In this document: positions 33,251 to 46,017 of the stretch, one piece after another
Numbering within the stretch: the stretch's first letter is position 1
How the letters are laid out: each line of letters starts with the position of its first letter
Source: Isoetes taiwanensis
Lineage: Eukaryota > Streptophyta > Lycopodiopsida > Isoetales > Isoetaceae
Length of the DNA: 64,000 nt
Assembly (NCBI GenBank): GCA_021234155.1
Contig: JAJEKV010000027.1
Coordinates: forward strand, 10,242,716-10,306,715
Reading direction: 5' to 3'
Translations under genes and position numbers: made by a program
Notes under the pieces: generated by a model
Databases searched by the model: none
Seen by the model: only the letters and a program-made list of their open reading frames with translations
Told to the model about the DNA's origin: nothing

Positions 33251-34258
33251 CATTGAGTATAGCCCTTTCATTTGAGCTAGGCTTGTGGGATATATGCCAG
33301 CATCAATCATTGGCCAATTGGGTCAGAAAAAGAGGATAGTGGGATAGATTTTGAGAAAAGGATGTTGAACAAATCATTGGCACAAATCATTGGTTAAGGA
33401 ACAAATCATTGGCATGGTACGAGCCATAGGGGAGAAGGGAATAGACAGGGATAAAAATTCCTTTTTTACCTGTGGTGACTGGTTGATTCCGATGGCGGGA
33501 GGAGATCGAATGACTAGATCACAATCCATATCCCCAATTCAAATGTAAACTCACCTCTGGCGCACCCGATTCTTGAGGAGATCAATGCCGAAAACGGGAA
33601 ACCAATTGAACAAAATCAAGCGGAGAGGCAAGAACGAAGAGTTTGAGGTACTCCTATTCTTAAACATGCTTTTGTTCCTAATCTAACAATTGCTTATGAT
33701 GTTCTACACGATGCACTGAGAGGAGACTTAACAATGTTGGAAGCATGGATCGAGCTATGGGAGTAGCAAATGACAAGGGGATGAGGAATCCCAATTATCT
33801 AAAAGCGAGAACTAGAGAGTATTCTCATTCAACTTAAACAGGAAGTTGTGCATGCAAAAGCAATCAACAAAGTCTTTGAAAGGGCTGATGTTTGGAGATT
33901 CAATAGCCTCAAACCATACTTTACCAATCTCTATCATAAATGGCAAATGCGAGGCGAGAAGCACATGTCTTGCTTCACGTTGACTTCACCAACTTCCAAA
34001 CAAATTATCACCTGACACTCTTCTCACAATTTTTAGAACAGGGACCATTGCTGATCTCACACAACGGGACCTTACGGATGAATCTTGAGTCTTGAATCTT
34101 GAATCTTGAGACCTTACGCTACATGTGTTTTTACAACTTACACTAAGTATAACATGTCTTGGAACTATATAAACAATATATTAATGTTTGTGTTTTAATC
34201 GGTTCACATTCTGATTACATTCGGTTTGCAAGTCCATGCCTTAGTGCATAGAAAAGTT
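33251..34258. other. No gene recognised
   Basis: AT-rich sequence with stops in all frames. A short direct repeat of TTGAGTCTTGAATCTTGAA type lies near 34080-34110. Confidence 0.4.
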
Positions 34259-35217
34259 ACTTCAACAACGGGTTAGCGTATTACGAGGAGATTCTACAAT
34301 CTCGGCAAATTTCGACAACATTTCATGCCAATAGTTAGTCAGTTCATATGCATAAGATGTACCTTTAATCTTATGTTTGACTGGCTCAATGGAAATCTCA
34401 CCCCAATTCTTGACTTCGGGATGGACAAGAACTTTCTTTCCTTGAATAAGCTTGTACTTTTGATGGCAACCAGGAATCAATTCAAAGTAGTTACCAGCTA
34501 TAACTTCATTACCACAATAAAATTCATTTCCATAGTCATCCTTGGTGTCTTCTTGAGGGCATGTTTCACTTACATTACCTTTGGATGAGATAATAAGGGA
34601 CCCTTTCATAATTGTGCGGGGATGTGAATGATGCAAAATAATCTCCAACCCCTTTGTCTCATCCACATTGTCCACGTCATTTTGCCCACAAGTCCTCGCC
34701 TCGTACCCATCTTCTTCAACATTGTCCCCTGTTTGTAGGCTCTAGTTTTCTCAACTCCCACCGCCCACAATGATCGATTCTCACAAGCGGGCCAATCAAA
34801 ATTGATGCATGCCTTACAAAAACATGAAAGAGATCTACACATTAACTTTGTTGGATCATTTGGATCTATGGATGATACGCAATGAAGAGATTGCACCCTT
34901 TTCACTGGGAGCACATCAAATCTTTGGGAACGGTCAATGTCAGACACCTTCCAAAATACCCTTTCCACATCAGAAATTTTCTCTTCAAGAACCTCACATG
35001 CAGTTTCTGCATTTTTTATCACTTTCCCATCCTTTTTTCTTTGTTCTGCCTCGAGCCATAGTTTGGCTATGGCTCCTTCTCCGTCATGTGTGCCCTTCCC
35101 ATGTCCTGGGCCAAAGAAATTCCAGTGCATTCTGATCTTATGCTCTTGATGATACCTAGTTACATGATAGAAAGCTCTTCTCGACTTGAATTGGGCTGCA
35201 CACCCGTCAGACCAAAC

Positions 35218-35220
35218 TAA
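35218..35220. repeat. TAA target duplication, left
   Basis: TAA directly before GGGTCATTTCCCAC; matches 36137-36139. Confidence 0.7.
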
Positions 35221-36136
35221 GGGTCATTTCCCACTTGCTATTAAGTTAAGTTAAATAGGGCAAATAACTGGAACTTGCTTTCCCACTGACCCTTAAGTTA
35301 ATATCAGTTAAGTTAATTCCAGTTAATTTTTAACTGTTCATTAACTTAACGGAGCATCCTTCTCACTAGAAAAAGTTAAGTTATTTTTTTAACCAAATTT
35401 AAAAATATTTAACCAACTAGTGCAAAAGTTAAGTGACCTAAGCAAGGTCTACTTAACTTCTAACTTTTTGGTTAAGCATTAAGATAACTTAACTACAAGT
35501 GAGAAATGGTTCAGGTTAGGTTAGACTCTTAAATTGTAATTTTGACAAGGAGGCCAACTAGTTGACCAAGTGTCTTATTAGTTTGATAGATTGAATAAAA
35601 AACATTAAAATAGGAGGTGGATTTTAAGAATTTTATGATAGATTGACTGGTCGCGTAGTACTTGACTAGAAAGTATTAAAATGTATAGAGTTGACTACGA
35701 GTCAATTGATTGGTGAGAAAGTGTAAGTTAACCAAAATTCAACTCATTGACTAGAGAGCAACCACTTTACTAGATTTTACTAAGTAGTCAAAGAATTCAC
35801 AAAAATAGTAACTTGACACAAAAGTTATATCCTTTATTTAACTTAACCATATCTCTTAACTGAAGTGAGAAACGAAGACATTTATCTCTAACCTAACAAA
35901 ACTTCTTAACTGCTAGTGTGAAGCACAAGCTCATTATAAAGGTTAGATTAAGTTGATTTCATGAGCTTAACCTAAATGATCCATAATTGGTATAGTGCGA
36001 ATGCATATCTTCACAATCCTTTAAGTTAGTCTTAACTTAATGACTTTAATGGGAAATCACAACCTACTTTCCGTTAAGTTAAGAGATAACCAATTGGTTA
36101 AGTTAACCTAACCTAATTGTGAGTGGGAAACTACCC
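35221..36136. mobile_element. PIF/Harbinger-type MITE (916 bp)
   Basis: Terminal inverted repeats begin GGGTCATTTCCCACT (left) and GGGTAGTTTCCCACT (right, read inward) and stay similar for ~35 bp into ATTAGGTTAGGTTAA-like sequence. The flanking TAA is duplicated. Three-base TWA duplications and GG-starting ends are typical of PIF/Harbinger. The interior is AT-rich with many GTTAAGTTAA-like repeats and no gene. It sits inside the transposase-like gene. Confidence 0.8.
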
Positions 36137-36139
36137 TAA
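36137..36139. repeat. TAA target duplication, right
   Basis: Right partner of 35218-35220. Confidence 0.7.
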
Positions 36140-37194
36140 GTGGTATTTCATATGACCAGCACCATTTTCTTTCAGCCAATTGAGGTGCATCTTGAATGCT
36201 TTTTGTACAAAGTGAGTATCATGTGTTTTGCCATCTGAAATAAAGAAGTGCACACATTTCCTAATTTTACCCTGTACCTTGAACACCGTTTCATTGTACC
36301 AATGTTGTGCTTGAATCTCGTTGAATGGCTTCAAAGTATAATTCTCCGAGAAATCAACAACTGATAATACGGTATCATCACGAAGACTCTTCATGGATTC
36401 CTTGAATTGTTTGCTCTGCCAATGTGCCACAAAGTTATGATATACAAACTTCGACATATGATCAAACATGTTATCCAACATATTACTGGAGCTGCCTTTC
36501 TTGTCAATTAGCTTTAGTCTTCGTGAAGTTCCTTTCTTCGAGGGCTCATTAACGTAACCATAGACTTGCCAATCAAGCGTTTGATCAATCTGCTCCTTGT
36601 ATTCTCTTGGACACAACTCAATTAATTGTTTCCCACAATTTCCACAATCTGATTTAATACATTGTAGCTTATGCCACTTCTCGTTTTCTTTTCTCTGTCA
36701 CATACCATAGCCCTCCAAAATGTGCTAACATTATCAAATGTCTTGTCCTTGGCTTGACATATTCCAAAGATGAGCTTCGATCTTTACACCACAATTGCAC
36801 GAACAATTTTCATGGAGTCTTGACCTCATCAAATTAAATGCCCGCTTTATGCAGATCTGATTGCTCATGTTTCACGCAAACAACATGTGTTTCTTTCCTT
36901 TAGCTTTCTAATGCAAGAAGGTTTTAAGTATTCAAATTGCCTAAGCCCAATCCAAACCTCCTGGATCTTGATCCACAAAATTGAATAATTCACTGTAAAA
37001 TTACAGTGAAATAAAATTAGTCACCTCATTACATTACATTACATACAAATCTTTTACATATTCAAGACCCTAAACTCCCACACATACATGTACATTCTGA
37101 CATGAATTTTATTTCATTTACTATGAAGTCACATAATTTTTTGACAATTAATACATCTCCACACTAATTTCTTCTTAGTTACTGCCTACATCTA

Positions 37195-37466
37195 CAATAC
37201 ATCCAGAATATACATGTAAACAAATATACATCCAAAATATACATGTAAACAAATATACATGTACGTGTTGCCATGAAATAATTTGACATTTCCATGTAGA
37301 ACAACTAGAGCAGACTGCATCTACATTACATTCATAAAGTAAAGAAATCTGTTACAAACTTTACATCAGTGTTACAAAATAAAAGACATCTTTATTCTCG
37401 CCAAAAGTAAAGAAATCTACAAACTTTTACATCGTGTTACAAAATAAAAACATCTTTATTCTGAAA
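37195..37466. repeat. Two short tandem duplications
   Basis: ATATACATGTAAACAAATAT is repeated ~32 bp apart at 37210-37262. AAAGTAAAGAAATCT...TTACAAAATAAAA is repeated ~68 bp apart at 37337-37466. Non-coding, within the decayed 5' part of the transposase-like gene. Confidence 0.65.
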
Positions 37467-38269
37467 AACAAGATGCAATTACAGACTAAATTACAATTCA
37501 CTGTAATGTCAATATATTGAATTGGTTGTGTCCTCTTCTTCATGACATCTCTAATTTTTGGTGAAACCTTTGAGTTATCTAACCAAAGCCTGAGCAACCA
37601 TATCCTTCATAGCCCGATCTATCGTTATTTGTTCTTGGATTTCGACACGCTAATGCCCACAGATTTGTTCCACCTAGTGACATTCTTTTCCTTCTCTCCA
37701 ATTGCTAGTTTCATATTTCTAGGATGTATTTTCAGCAACTTAGTCGCTAGTGAAGTCTTACGTAATTCTCCTTCCTCTCCAACCACCATAGATAGTACGT
37801 AATGCTTTGCAAAGCAAGTCCATCATTGCTATTTGCATTTTTGACGTCTTGGAGGCCATCCTTTAAATTCTTTACCGGATCTGTTTTTCACGATAGCTAC
37901 TTGAGGCCTTCCAATGGTGGCTCAAATAGGAATTGCAATCTTTTGTCCCGCAATAATCTTCTTGCAAATATACTTTCTTTGTTTTGGAGTCAAATTAGAT
38001 ACCTCATTCATTATGAGATTCTGAAGCATTCACCTTTCTTCTAATTGGCTTTGTCACGTATCCACCTCTACGAACCCTCTGTTTTGATTTTCTTTGCTTA
38101 TGCTTGTATGCTTTCAAAACTTCATCAACGGGAGGATTGAAATCTGAACCCGATGTCGACCTCGAAGTGCTTGCATGAGAGTCCAATCCTTCGTCCCATA
38201 GTTTCTTCTTCAACTGGTGCTTTAAGACATCGATCCATTCTCCGAAAGGGGATACAACATCTTGCACAA

Positions 38270-40340
38270 AAAATCAGATTATTAACCAGATTTGTATTAC
38301 TGCTTGAAGGGATTTGTATTACTGCTTGAAGGAAAGGGATTTCAATTTCTTCAAGATACATTTGTTTCTTGAAATGCATTCGATTTAGGAGCAGCTATAA
38401 TCGATTCGGGCCAAGTTTTAAGTTGAGGTAGAATCCGGAGCCATGTTTGATCGATTGAGGAAAGTTCAAAATGTTCAAAAAAGTTTTTTTTTTTTTTTAG
38501 CAGGCAAGATATTTAGATTTTATTGATAGAGAAGCTAGTACAAGATTTCGGGAGGATTTGGTATAATTATGGAGAATATTGTACGTCAACCGCCTTTATT
38601 AATGATAGGCAACTCCATGTAAAATTCAAAATGTATATTACAAACACTTTAACCCAGTTCAAATTTTTACATCAATATACAAAAAAATTCAATCACCCTT
38701 TCATGCTTCTACCCAGATAATTGCCATGCCTCAATATATGCAGTCGGGAAATGGAATCTCTAAAATGGACTAGGAGATGACGAGGACGGTCGGGCCGTGT
38801 TGCTCCTACTTGATGTGCTGAGATGATGCCATCCGCGTGTATGTGCATCACTGCTGTAAAAAAATGCTATGACTCATCTCTTGCACGATAGTCACTCGTT
38901 TCCTCAATACCAACGATACGCAGGTTCAAGACTGGTGTTTACTGATCGTACTCTAGTGATCTACCTGTCTTATAGAAGTGGAAATATCAGCCTGTCCACT
39001 TCGCAAGAATTGCTCAATTGAAGTTTGTGTAGATATGTCTACCCTATCCACATGCATAGGCACTATGATAGGCACTGGTGGTGGCACACTAATGTTACCT
39101 GCTGACTCTAGCACTAGCTCTAAGAGCTGTACTCAGCTTCTCAAAGGCAACTGAACGGATGTCTGTGTGATAGTGGTGTTGAACAGGATTGTTTGAATCC
39201 TGGCAAGGAGCATCCATTGAATTTGAACATCCAGCTTAACCAAAGCCTTGTCTAGAACCATATCTGAAGTTGTCGGTGCATCTGTTTGCGCTAAAATAGC
39301 CTTTGGGGTCCAAAAAAGGGCGCGACAATGAGTTATGATTCAATGATAGGATCATAGGGTTTTTCAAAGGCCTCTATGGACGTCCTTGTCATGTTCTTGG
39401 CTTTGCGGGGGCAAGGGCAATCTGAACTGCTAGGATCAAAACGATGAGCCAAAATTAACTGAGGATCCTTACAATATAGGCAATGAGTGCCACCTAAACC
39501 AAACCAGATCAATGATGGCAAGAGCTAGGAGTTAAAAATCTATCTCTGTAATCAACTGATGGGGTGTGAAGCTCTATCAAATCTGGCTAGAAATTTGCTG
39601 TTTTGACCCAGCAAACTTAACCAAACATGGGCATAGCATACACCATTAGAAAGATCTGCGAGAGAGCTTTCTAACGCAATGAGTGCCTGAAATAGAATTC
39701 TTATTCAAGAGTGATGATAAAAACCATATTACTGCATGCCATGCACTTTTCAAAAAGGTATCTGAATTGAAAAGTACAAAAAACATATACCTATCTTAAT
39801 AGATCTAAGATTTTATTATAAGGGTTAATGGTGTGAAGGTATATTTAACAGAATTTGTTATATTTAAAATTTTAACATAATATGCAAAGGTAAGTTTAAC
39901 GAAATTTAGTTATGTACTAGCTAACATAACCAATGGTATGAACCAAACCTTAAATTTCCCTTAATTAAAGATAACTAACAAACAGTCAAAGTAAAATTTA
40001 ACTTAACTTAACCATAGTGTGGATGGAACCCCTTTAGAATTAGGATATAATGTGGCTAAAATCACAAAGCGCACATTTATTACATAAGATTGTGTAAGGT
40101 TTGTTATTGTATTCATATGAAAATACATAGCTTGTTGATGCTGGCATGGTGGATTCCAAATAGGAGCATTATTCTTTCTTTCTGTATTCCTTTTTGGGTT
40201 GCCCCTAAGGGGGCAAACCCTTGTTTATGTGGGTTTATGGCATATCCTGAGTATATGCTGGAATATACCCAAGATATGTTGGTGACTGCTCTAAACCTAT
40301 TGTGCCCTGTAAACTCTCGGTCAGGTTCGTTTTGGATGGC
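38270..40340. other. No gene recognised
   Basis: AT-rich, stops in all frames. A short minus-strand reading frame at 39521-39333 (WFGLGGTHCLYCKDPQLILA) is unidentified. Sequence at 39830-40035 has MITE-like GTTAA-rich composition and GGGTT/AACCC at its edges, but I could not find a matching target duplication. Confidence 0.35.
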
Positions 40341-40347
40341 GCATGTT

Positions 40348-40623
40348 CTAACCGGGTAACTGGGAGCTCCATCTGATGAATAAGAACACATCTCGCTTCG
40401 ACCCCTGAGCAGCTGCCAGAACTGGCGATGGCACCGGACTGGTCTGAACTGATGTAGCAGGCTTTCTATTGCGTTTTTCTGCGGCGTGTGAGAAGCAAGA
40501 GTCTGCTTTAGGAAATTTTGCACTGGAGGCCAACCCACTACCGGTGGGCATTTTCCTCATTCTTGCCCTGGCCCCCAAAGCCTTCCCGCAGTGAACCTTC
40601 TTCTCAAAATTTGGAGTGGCCAT
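40348..40623 (-). other. Unidentified GC-rich minus-strand ORF (91 codons)
   Basis: Starts MATPNFEKKVHCGKALGARA, basic at first, then Ser/Pro/Ala-rich (TSVQTSPVPSPVLAAAQG). The base composition is clearly richer in GC than its flanks and resembles a host first exon. No domain recognised. It lies divergent to the ABCB/RPT6 chimera and may belong to the same captured block. Confidence 0.3.
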
Positions 40624-40984
40624 CTCAATCCGACATCCCCGAACATGCTAAACTGCGCGAATTTGAGGCCTCCCCTCTGGTATTTTCTTATCCCCTTTGT
40701 ATCTTTTCTTTCTTCCCTTAATCTCTCAACCTTTCTGCAGATTTTACACACCGACGGAGGGATTGTTAACGGAGATGACTCTGTGGAGACCGATTATTAT
40801 AAGATTTGGCTATGGTGGAATTAGGGCAACATCACACTGTGAGGGATTACGGATCCTAGTGTTTTTATTTAGAATAAATGTACAAACGTATAGACAGGGC
40901 AAATCCTAAAACCTCTGTTTCCCCAGATGTAAGAGATCAGTTCTTGATTCATGCTTTCTTTTTGGTTGTTTTATGGCAGACTGG

Positions 40985-41200
40985 AACCGGCTTCATCAAG
41001 GTGGAAGAGTCTTGGTAATTCTGCTTTTCATCTAAAGGAAGATGATTTGAACAGTTGTTTTAGTGCAGTGCACAATAAGTGCAACCCTGCCACAAACGAT
41101 TGGGAACCATATGCAGATAATTTTGATTCTCTTCTTATGGCCATTGGAAGCATTGGTGCAATCACACATGGTTTGGCCCTTCCGGCATTTACTATTCTAG
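40985..41200 (+). pseudogene. ABCB (P-glycoprotein-type) transporter N-terminal fragment
   Basis: WEPYADNFDSLLMAIGSIGA followed by ITHGLALPAF matches the start of the first transmembrane domain of plant ABCB full transporters (typically FADxxDxxLMxxGxxGAxxHG, then LPxF). The reading is open from ~40951 with an Asn/Ser-rich lead (KEDDLNSCFSAVHNKCNPAT). It breaks off at ~41200, where sequence of a different gene, RPT6, begins with no intron between. Only one helix is present, so no transporter function remains. Confidence 0.55.
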
Positions 41201-42084
41201 AGTTCAACGTACCTGCTGGGGCTGTTGAGTCAAGTAGATGGTTTTGAGGCATCAAATAAAATCAAGGTGACATAATTTGTTTTGTTTATTTCATATATAA
41301 TTATTGTTCTTGTGATATAAAAGGAAGCAAGAATTAAGGTGTGTAGACCTTATTACTCGTCTCCAAGCTTGTGATGCGAGCAAGTCTCGAACATTACAGC
41401 ATGGTGCTGACTATATTATATGTGGCCACCAAGTTTGTAGAATTGATTTAGTTGCTGATGGCTGTACCTTCTATCTACAGTTTAATGTCAAATGACTGGT
41501 TATAGTATGGTTATCCTTTGGGCATTTAAGTGAAATTTTCTTAGAGATACTTGGTACCTTTTGCAGCTTTTGATAAATCATGTGGCATTTGCAGGTTTTG
41601 ATGGCTACGAATAGGATATGATATTCTAGATCAAGTTTTATTGCAGCTACGGAGAATAGACCATAAAATAGAGTTTTCAAATCCTAGTGAAGAGGTATTT
41701 ATTACATTTGTGCAGAAGTCCATTTAAAGATGTACTAATGGCATGGTGACTTGAATGACAGTCTCAGTTTGATATTCTAAAAATGCATTAAAGAAAGATG
41801 AATCTCATGCGGGGCATTTATCTAAAGAAGATAGTTGAAAAGATGAATGGAGCACCAGGTGCCGAGTGAAGGTAATATTCACATCCTGCAATGTTCTGGA
41901 AATGATTGCTATGACCTACGCATCCCATTTCTATATTGATCAGGCTGTATGCAGAGAGGCAGGAATGTTTGCATTGCGGGAACGACGTGTTCACGTTATG
42001 CAAGAAGATTTTGAAACGGCAGTAGCAAAGGTTATCGAGAAAGAAACGAGAAAAAATATGTCCTTGAAGAAGCTTTGGAGGTAA
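41201..42084 (+). pseudogene. RPT6: RPT6 (26S proteasome regulatory ATPase) pseudogene, C-terminal third
   Basis: Pieces match the C-terminal half of the AAA+ ATPase RPT6/PSMC5. LLSQVDGFEASNKIK (41225-41266) comes after a 1-bp deletion. LMATNR with frameshifts leads to DHKIEFSNPSEE-like sequence (~41597-41695). FDILKMH[24 protein letters not shown] follows (41769-41860). The last exon is [20 protein letters not shown]...NMSLKKLWR with TAA at 42082-42084. Introns are still present, so this came from genomic DNA and not a retrocopy. The Walker motifs and N-terminus are absent. Multiple stops and frameshifts exclude function. Confidence 0.85.
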
Positions 42085-45000
42085 ATGTACTTTCTGTTTG
42101 TTTGTGATGCCTTTGGTGCGCTGCAACCTGTGAACAAGTTGACAGTACCACAGATCATGTTTCATTTCATCAGTGGTTACACTGCTCTGGTAAGTTGCAT
42201 ATGCTGCCTTATGAGGTTACAAATTTTTTCTCTTTTGTTTTACGCATTGGTTCTTGGTGGCGAAGATGGCATCGGGGAATCTTTCCCACGTTTTACGCAT
42301 GTTTTAATGCACTCTTTTGTTAACCTCAAAACACACCTCGGTAATATCCCAATCTTCTTTTCAGGTCGGTGGCCAGGGTTTTCAAAGTGGGATGGTAATG
42401 TGCCTGGGCTTGCATCTTATGCCTGGGCTTGCTAGAGTTTGCCTCATCTGAATTGTATGTGAGTAATGTCATGGAATGTGATTGAAATCTAAAGAAATTC
42501 TATTTAAATTGCTTCAGGATCTGGCAGGTATGGCAAAGAAGCGGTGTAGAGGTTCATTCGACAAAGAACCGGGGTAAAGCTTCACCCCAAATATATTTGC
42601 GGTGGCTTGGCGACAACTTCTCTTTTTATCTTTGGGTTTACGGTTTGGTTCTTAAGATTTTCATTCTTACGTATGTCCGAGGTATGGATAGATTAGATTA
42701 GTAGGGGTGGTTTTATTGGTTGTTAAACTGCTATTGTTGCCTTGGGCATATTGCTTGTCCCGACTTGTCCTAGTTGTGCCCTACATTATGCTGCACAAAG
42801 TATTGTGGAAACGCCTTGTACGGGAGGGTTCAATTCCCTCTAGTTCTTCTTCTTATCTGAGGGTAGCAGTTCGTGGTAATATGGCATCATGGTAACATAC
42901 ATGTGTTGGTTTGAATGTAGCAGTAGTGATGGGTGGTCATTTCAATCTAAAGTGCCACATGACATTGACTTGCATATTGACTTCAATGTTGACTAGATAC
43001 AATGGTTGCACAATCATATGGTGACGTGGATGATTTCAAGAGTAGCCATACCCACAAGGACATGCAAGAGTATCCCATGCAGACATTTACGCAATCATTT
43101 GTATTTGAGAACACCCAGCAGCAGCAGAATAGGAAGCCTTAGCATAGCTGCAACCACGCTTTTTATTCACTGCAACAAAATCAACATTTCAGACTCTGAA
43201 ACGAAAAGATCGAGTGCAACATAGATACGCAGAGAAATTCTCCGTCACCACAGTTTAAATAGAATGGTCCCTGAAGCATGGTACTCTTAGTAAATGTTAA
43301 CAAGGTTCTGCCATCGGAACAAAATATAGCAGGCTTTGCTGGAATAAAAGCTCAGATTGGTGATATTTTTAGCCATTGTTGCTCATATCAAATAGCTTAA
43401 ACAATTCGTCTAGCCCTTATGACTTGGAAGAAACTGCAAAGGATCAATGTGGCAAACTTGGCTCACGTTCATCCCATTATATGGTTTTAAAATTCCAATC
43501 CTTTGTATTATTTTAAAGACCATCTTGGGTACTTTGGATCCAAGAGACCTTTATATAAGGACTTAAAAAATTCCTATAGGAATAAAATGCATTACAAACC
43601 TTAGTGTCAAGCGTCACCAGAACTACCCTGCAGAAAAGGGCCATTATGTGTGTCTTTTTAACATAACTGTAATTGTTATGCCCTGCAACTCTTGAAATGT
43701 CTATAGGTTGTTCCAACATGTGTGGGACCATGCATTAACTTTCCTTTTAGGTTCAAGAACCGACCAATTTACATGGCAATAAATAAGCTAATTCACTTGA
43801 TATGATTCACATCTAGAGTTACGATTGTCCCTTCTCCCCAAGTTAAATGCGGATTAAATCCTAAACTCAACCTGGTCAATCAAATAGTCAACTATATACA
43901 AAACCCCTATACAATTGATCAAGAGCACTTGTGGATAGGCTTGTAGCGGCACCTTAAAGGTGTGTAGAATAAGGTTTGTCTAAATTTATGAAACTGATTA
44001 TAGAAATATGGTAGGGGTATGGCTGAATTTAGATAATTTATTGTACAAATATAGTAGGGGATTTGGAGGAATTTATAGAACTCAGTGTACATATATGGTA
44101 GGGAGTGTACCTAGAGTTTCTAAAATTTTCCTATTAAGGGGATATTTTCTAGTATTTTAACCATATAAGGACCTTTTTCTTTAACCCTGTGCATGCACAT
44201 GCCCTATAGACTATACATTAGCTACATCCTCCAGGGCGAAGACCTGATTCCTATTGCAACTCTTAGCAATTTTGGTGTCTCTTACAAGGATGTATGCATG
44301 TATGTAATGTTGCATAGAGAGATATGAGAGGGACATGAATTGTACGAATAATGCATGTAAGTTTTAAGCAAATTGCCATGCTATCACCTTAAGAAATTAA
44401 ATGTAACAGGCCGTTGGAATGGTCAGGTAAGGTATTAACAGCATCCTAAAAATTTTACATTCTTCTGCATCTTGAAAAATGTACAAATCTAGGTACCATA
44501 CATCAAGATAGACGTGTCCATCAACAAATTAATGAGGTTGGGCTTCAATTTGACATTGTTGTGAGCCTTGCTTGAAGGGCTTTGAAAGAATGCAGACAAA
44601 GAAATGAAAATGAAAATGAAAATGAAATTAAATTAGCAATTTATGAAAGCATGTGCTTATTTAAAAGACATAGTGGTCCTCAAATGCTTTTGAAATGATC
44701 ATTAGCATTCCCTTAAAAGTATATTTGTTTGAAAACACCAAGGACAAGCCTAACAACTATAAAAATGGGGTTAAGTATAATCAAATCATTGTAACATGTT
44801 TTGCATATAGATCATTTCTTATCCTTAGAGTGGTATCTATGCCTTGTTTTCATGGGGAAAAAAAAATGGGAGTCTTTAATCCATGACAATTCACTTACGT
44901 TAAGATTATTATAATTTCCCTATATTTAAATAATAAAACATGGTTCATTTGTTTTTAATAAGGAGGATGATATGGCCATGTGCATTATCACGTGAAGTTT

Positions 45001-46017
45001 AATTAATGTACAAGATATTGCATACACGAGATGGGGCATGATAGGTAAATGTGCAATCTAAAAACAAAAGAAATCAAAATGGAGCAAAATAAACCCCCTT
45101 TTAAATCATTAATAAGCCTCAACATAAAACAAACAACAAAAAAACATGAAAACACACTCTCGTGCCCCCGAGGGCAACCCTCCGTGCACGAATGCTTTGT
45201 TTGAAGCACTGTTGTAGGAAAACCCTCCAGCAACTACAGGGCAAGCTTGGAAACTAAGATTTGCAACACCTACAGTTTTCTTTCAAGAAAAATTTGTAAA
45301 TACTTCCTCCACACAATAACCAACCCTGACAACACTGCTATTATAATTACTAGTAACCTAGCAACAATATGTTTTTACACTGAAACCTCAGAGTCCATGT
45401 GTCCAGCTGGATCCTAGTCCAAGAGGAGCTCAACATCTAAGGAGGAGTTATTAATGCAAATGGCTACCATCACCTTCGCAAAATGTCAATGTCTTAAAAT
45501 AGCAACTTTGATTGATTGTAAAAACATGACTTTCAAGCATGATTTAAGCCATTTCACCCTCCGGCCATGGAGGGCAACCCTCCGTGCGCAGCACCTTGTT
45601 TTTTTTTTGGTTCCGGAAGGTTCAGGGATGGAAGTTTTGTGGCGACAGTAATCCTATAGGAAGGCAACGACAGGGCTTGTGGAGGCGGCCAGGCCTTTGC
45701 CGGAAGCTATATCTTCAGTTGCATATTCGGCCATAGCCATAGCCAGGCTTGCGGTTCTTCTGCGGCATGTTTTAGATTTGGAAAGCGCAGCAGTTAGGCA
45801 GAAATGAGGTTTTCACAGAAGAAAACCCGACAGATTTGTTGTTGAGCAGTGGAGAAGGGACGATTTCCAGCCAAGGCTGGACTGTTTGCTCTATTTTATA
45901 TTGTGCATATATTTCTTTTGTTCTGTCTTCTGGGAAAACACAGAGGCTCAATTCCTCTGAAGAAATAGAAGCAACAAGGGTTTGCTGTGAAAAGTTTAGT
46001 GTGTATGTTATGTTGTA
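42085..46017. other. No gene recognised; small repeats
   Basis: AT-rich sequence. Short open stretches (for example 42085-42435, 42707-42895) have no recognisable domain. A (GAAAAT)n microsatellite lies at 44603-44635. The 18-bp motif GAGGGCAACCCTCCGTGC occurs twice (about 45169 and 45569) and contains a GAGGG/CCCTC hairpin, which hints at a small repeated element. Confidence 0.4.

Larger units (their letters stand above)
34259..38267 (-). pseudogene. DDE/RNase H-type transposase-like gene, interrupted by a MITE
   Basis: Minus-strand protein of a dispersed eukaryotic transposon family. From the 5' side: a basic N-terminal piece (38267-38004, with KHKQRKSKQRVRRGG), decayed sequence to ~36650, then CPREYKEQIDQTLDWQVYGY, HNFVAHWQSKQFKES and VVDFSENYTLKPFNEIQAQH (~36360), where the Asp is a candidate catalytic residue. 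Next comes WSDGCAAQFKS (35217-35180), the second Asp, after the inserted MITE. It is followed by HWNFFGPGHGKGTHDGEGA (35127-35070), with Asp/Glu candidates for the third position, and a C-terminal domain ending at 34262 with LTNYWHEMLSKFAEIVES. A frameshift near 34640 splits the C-terminal part. Without the MITE the frame is continuous between VVDFSENY and GPGHGKG, so the MITE hit a still-open gene. Confidence 0.6.

Noticed and set aside
39830-40035. Second PIF/Harbinger MITE candidate
   Set aside because: GGGTT/AACCC edges and GTTAA-rich body are suggestive, but terminal repeats are too short and no TWA duplication fits.
42819-42850. tRNA-like T-arm (GGAGGGTTCAATTCCCTC)
   Set aside because: The B-box-like stem is good, but no matching acceptor stem, D-arm or anticodon arm is found upstream.
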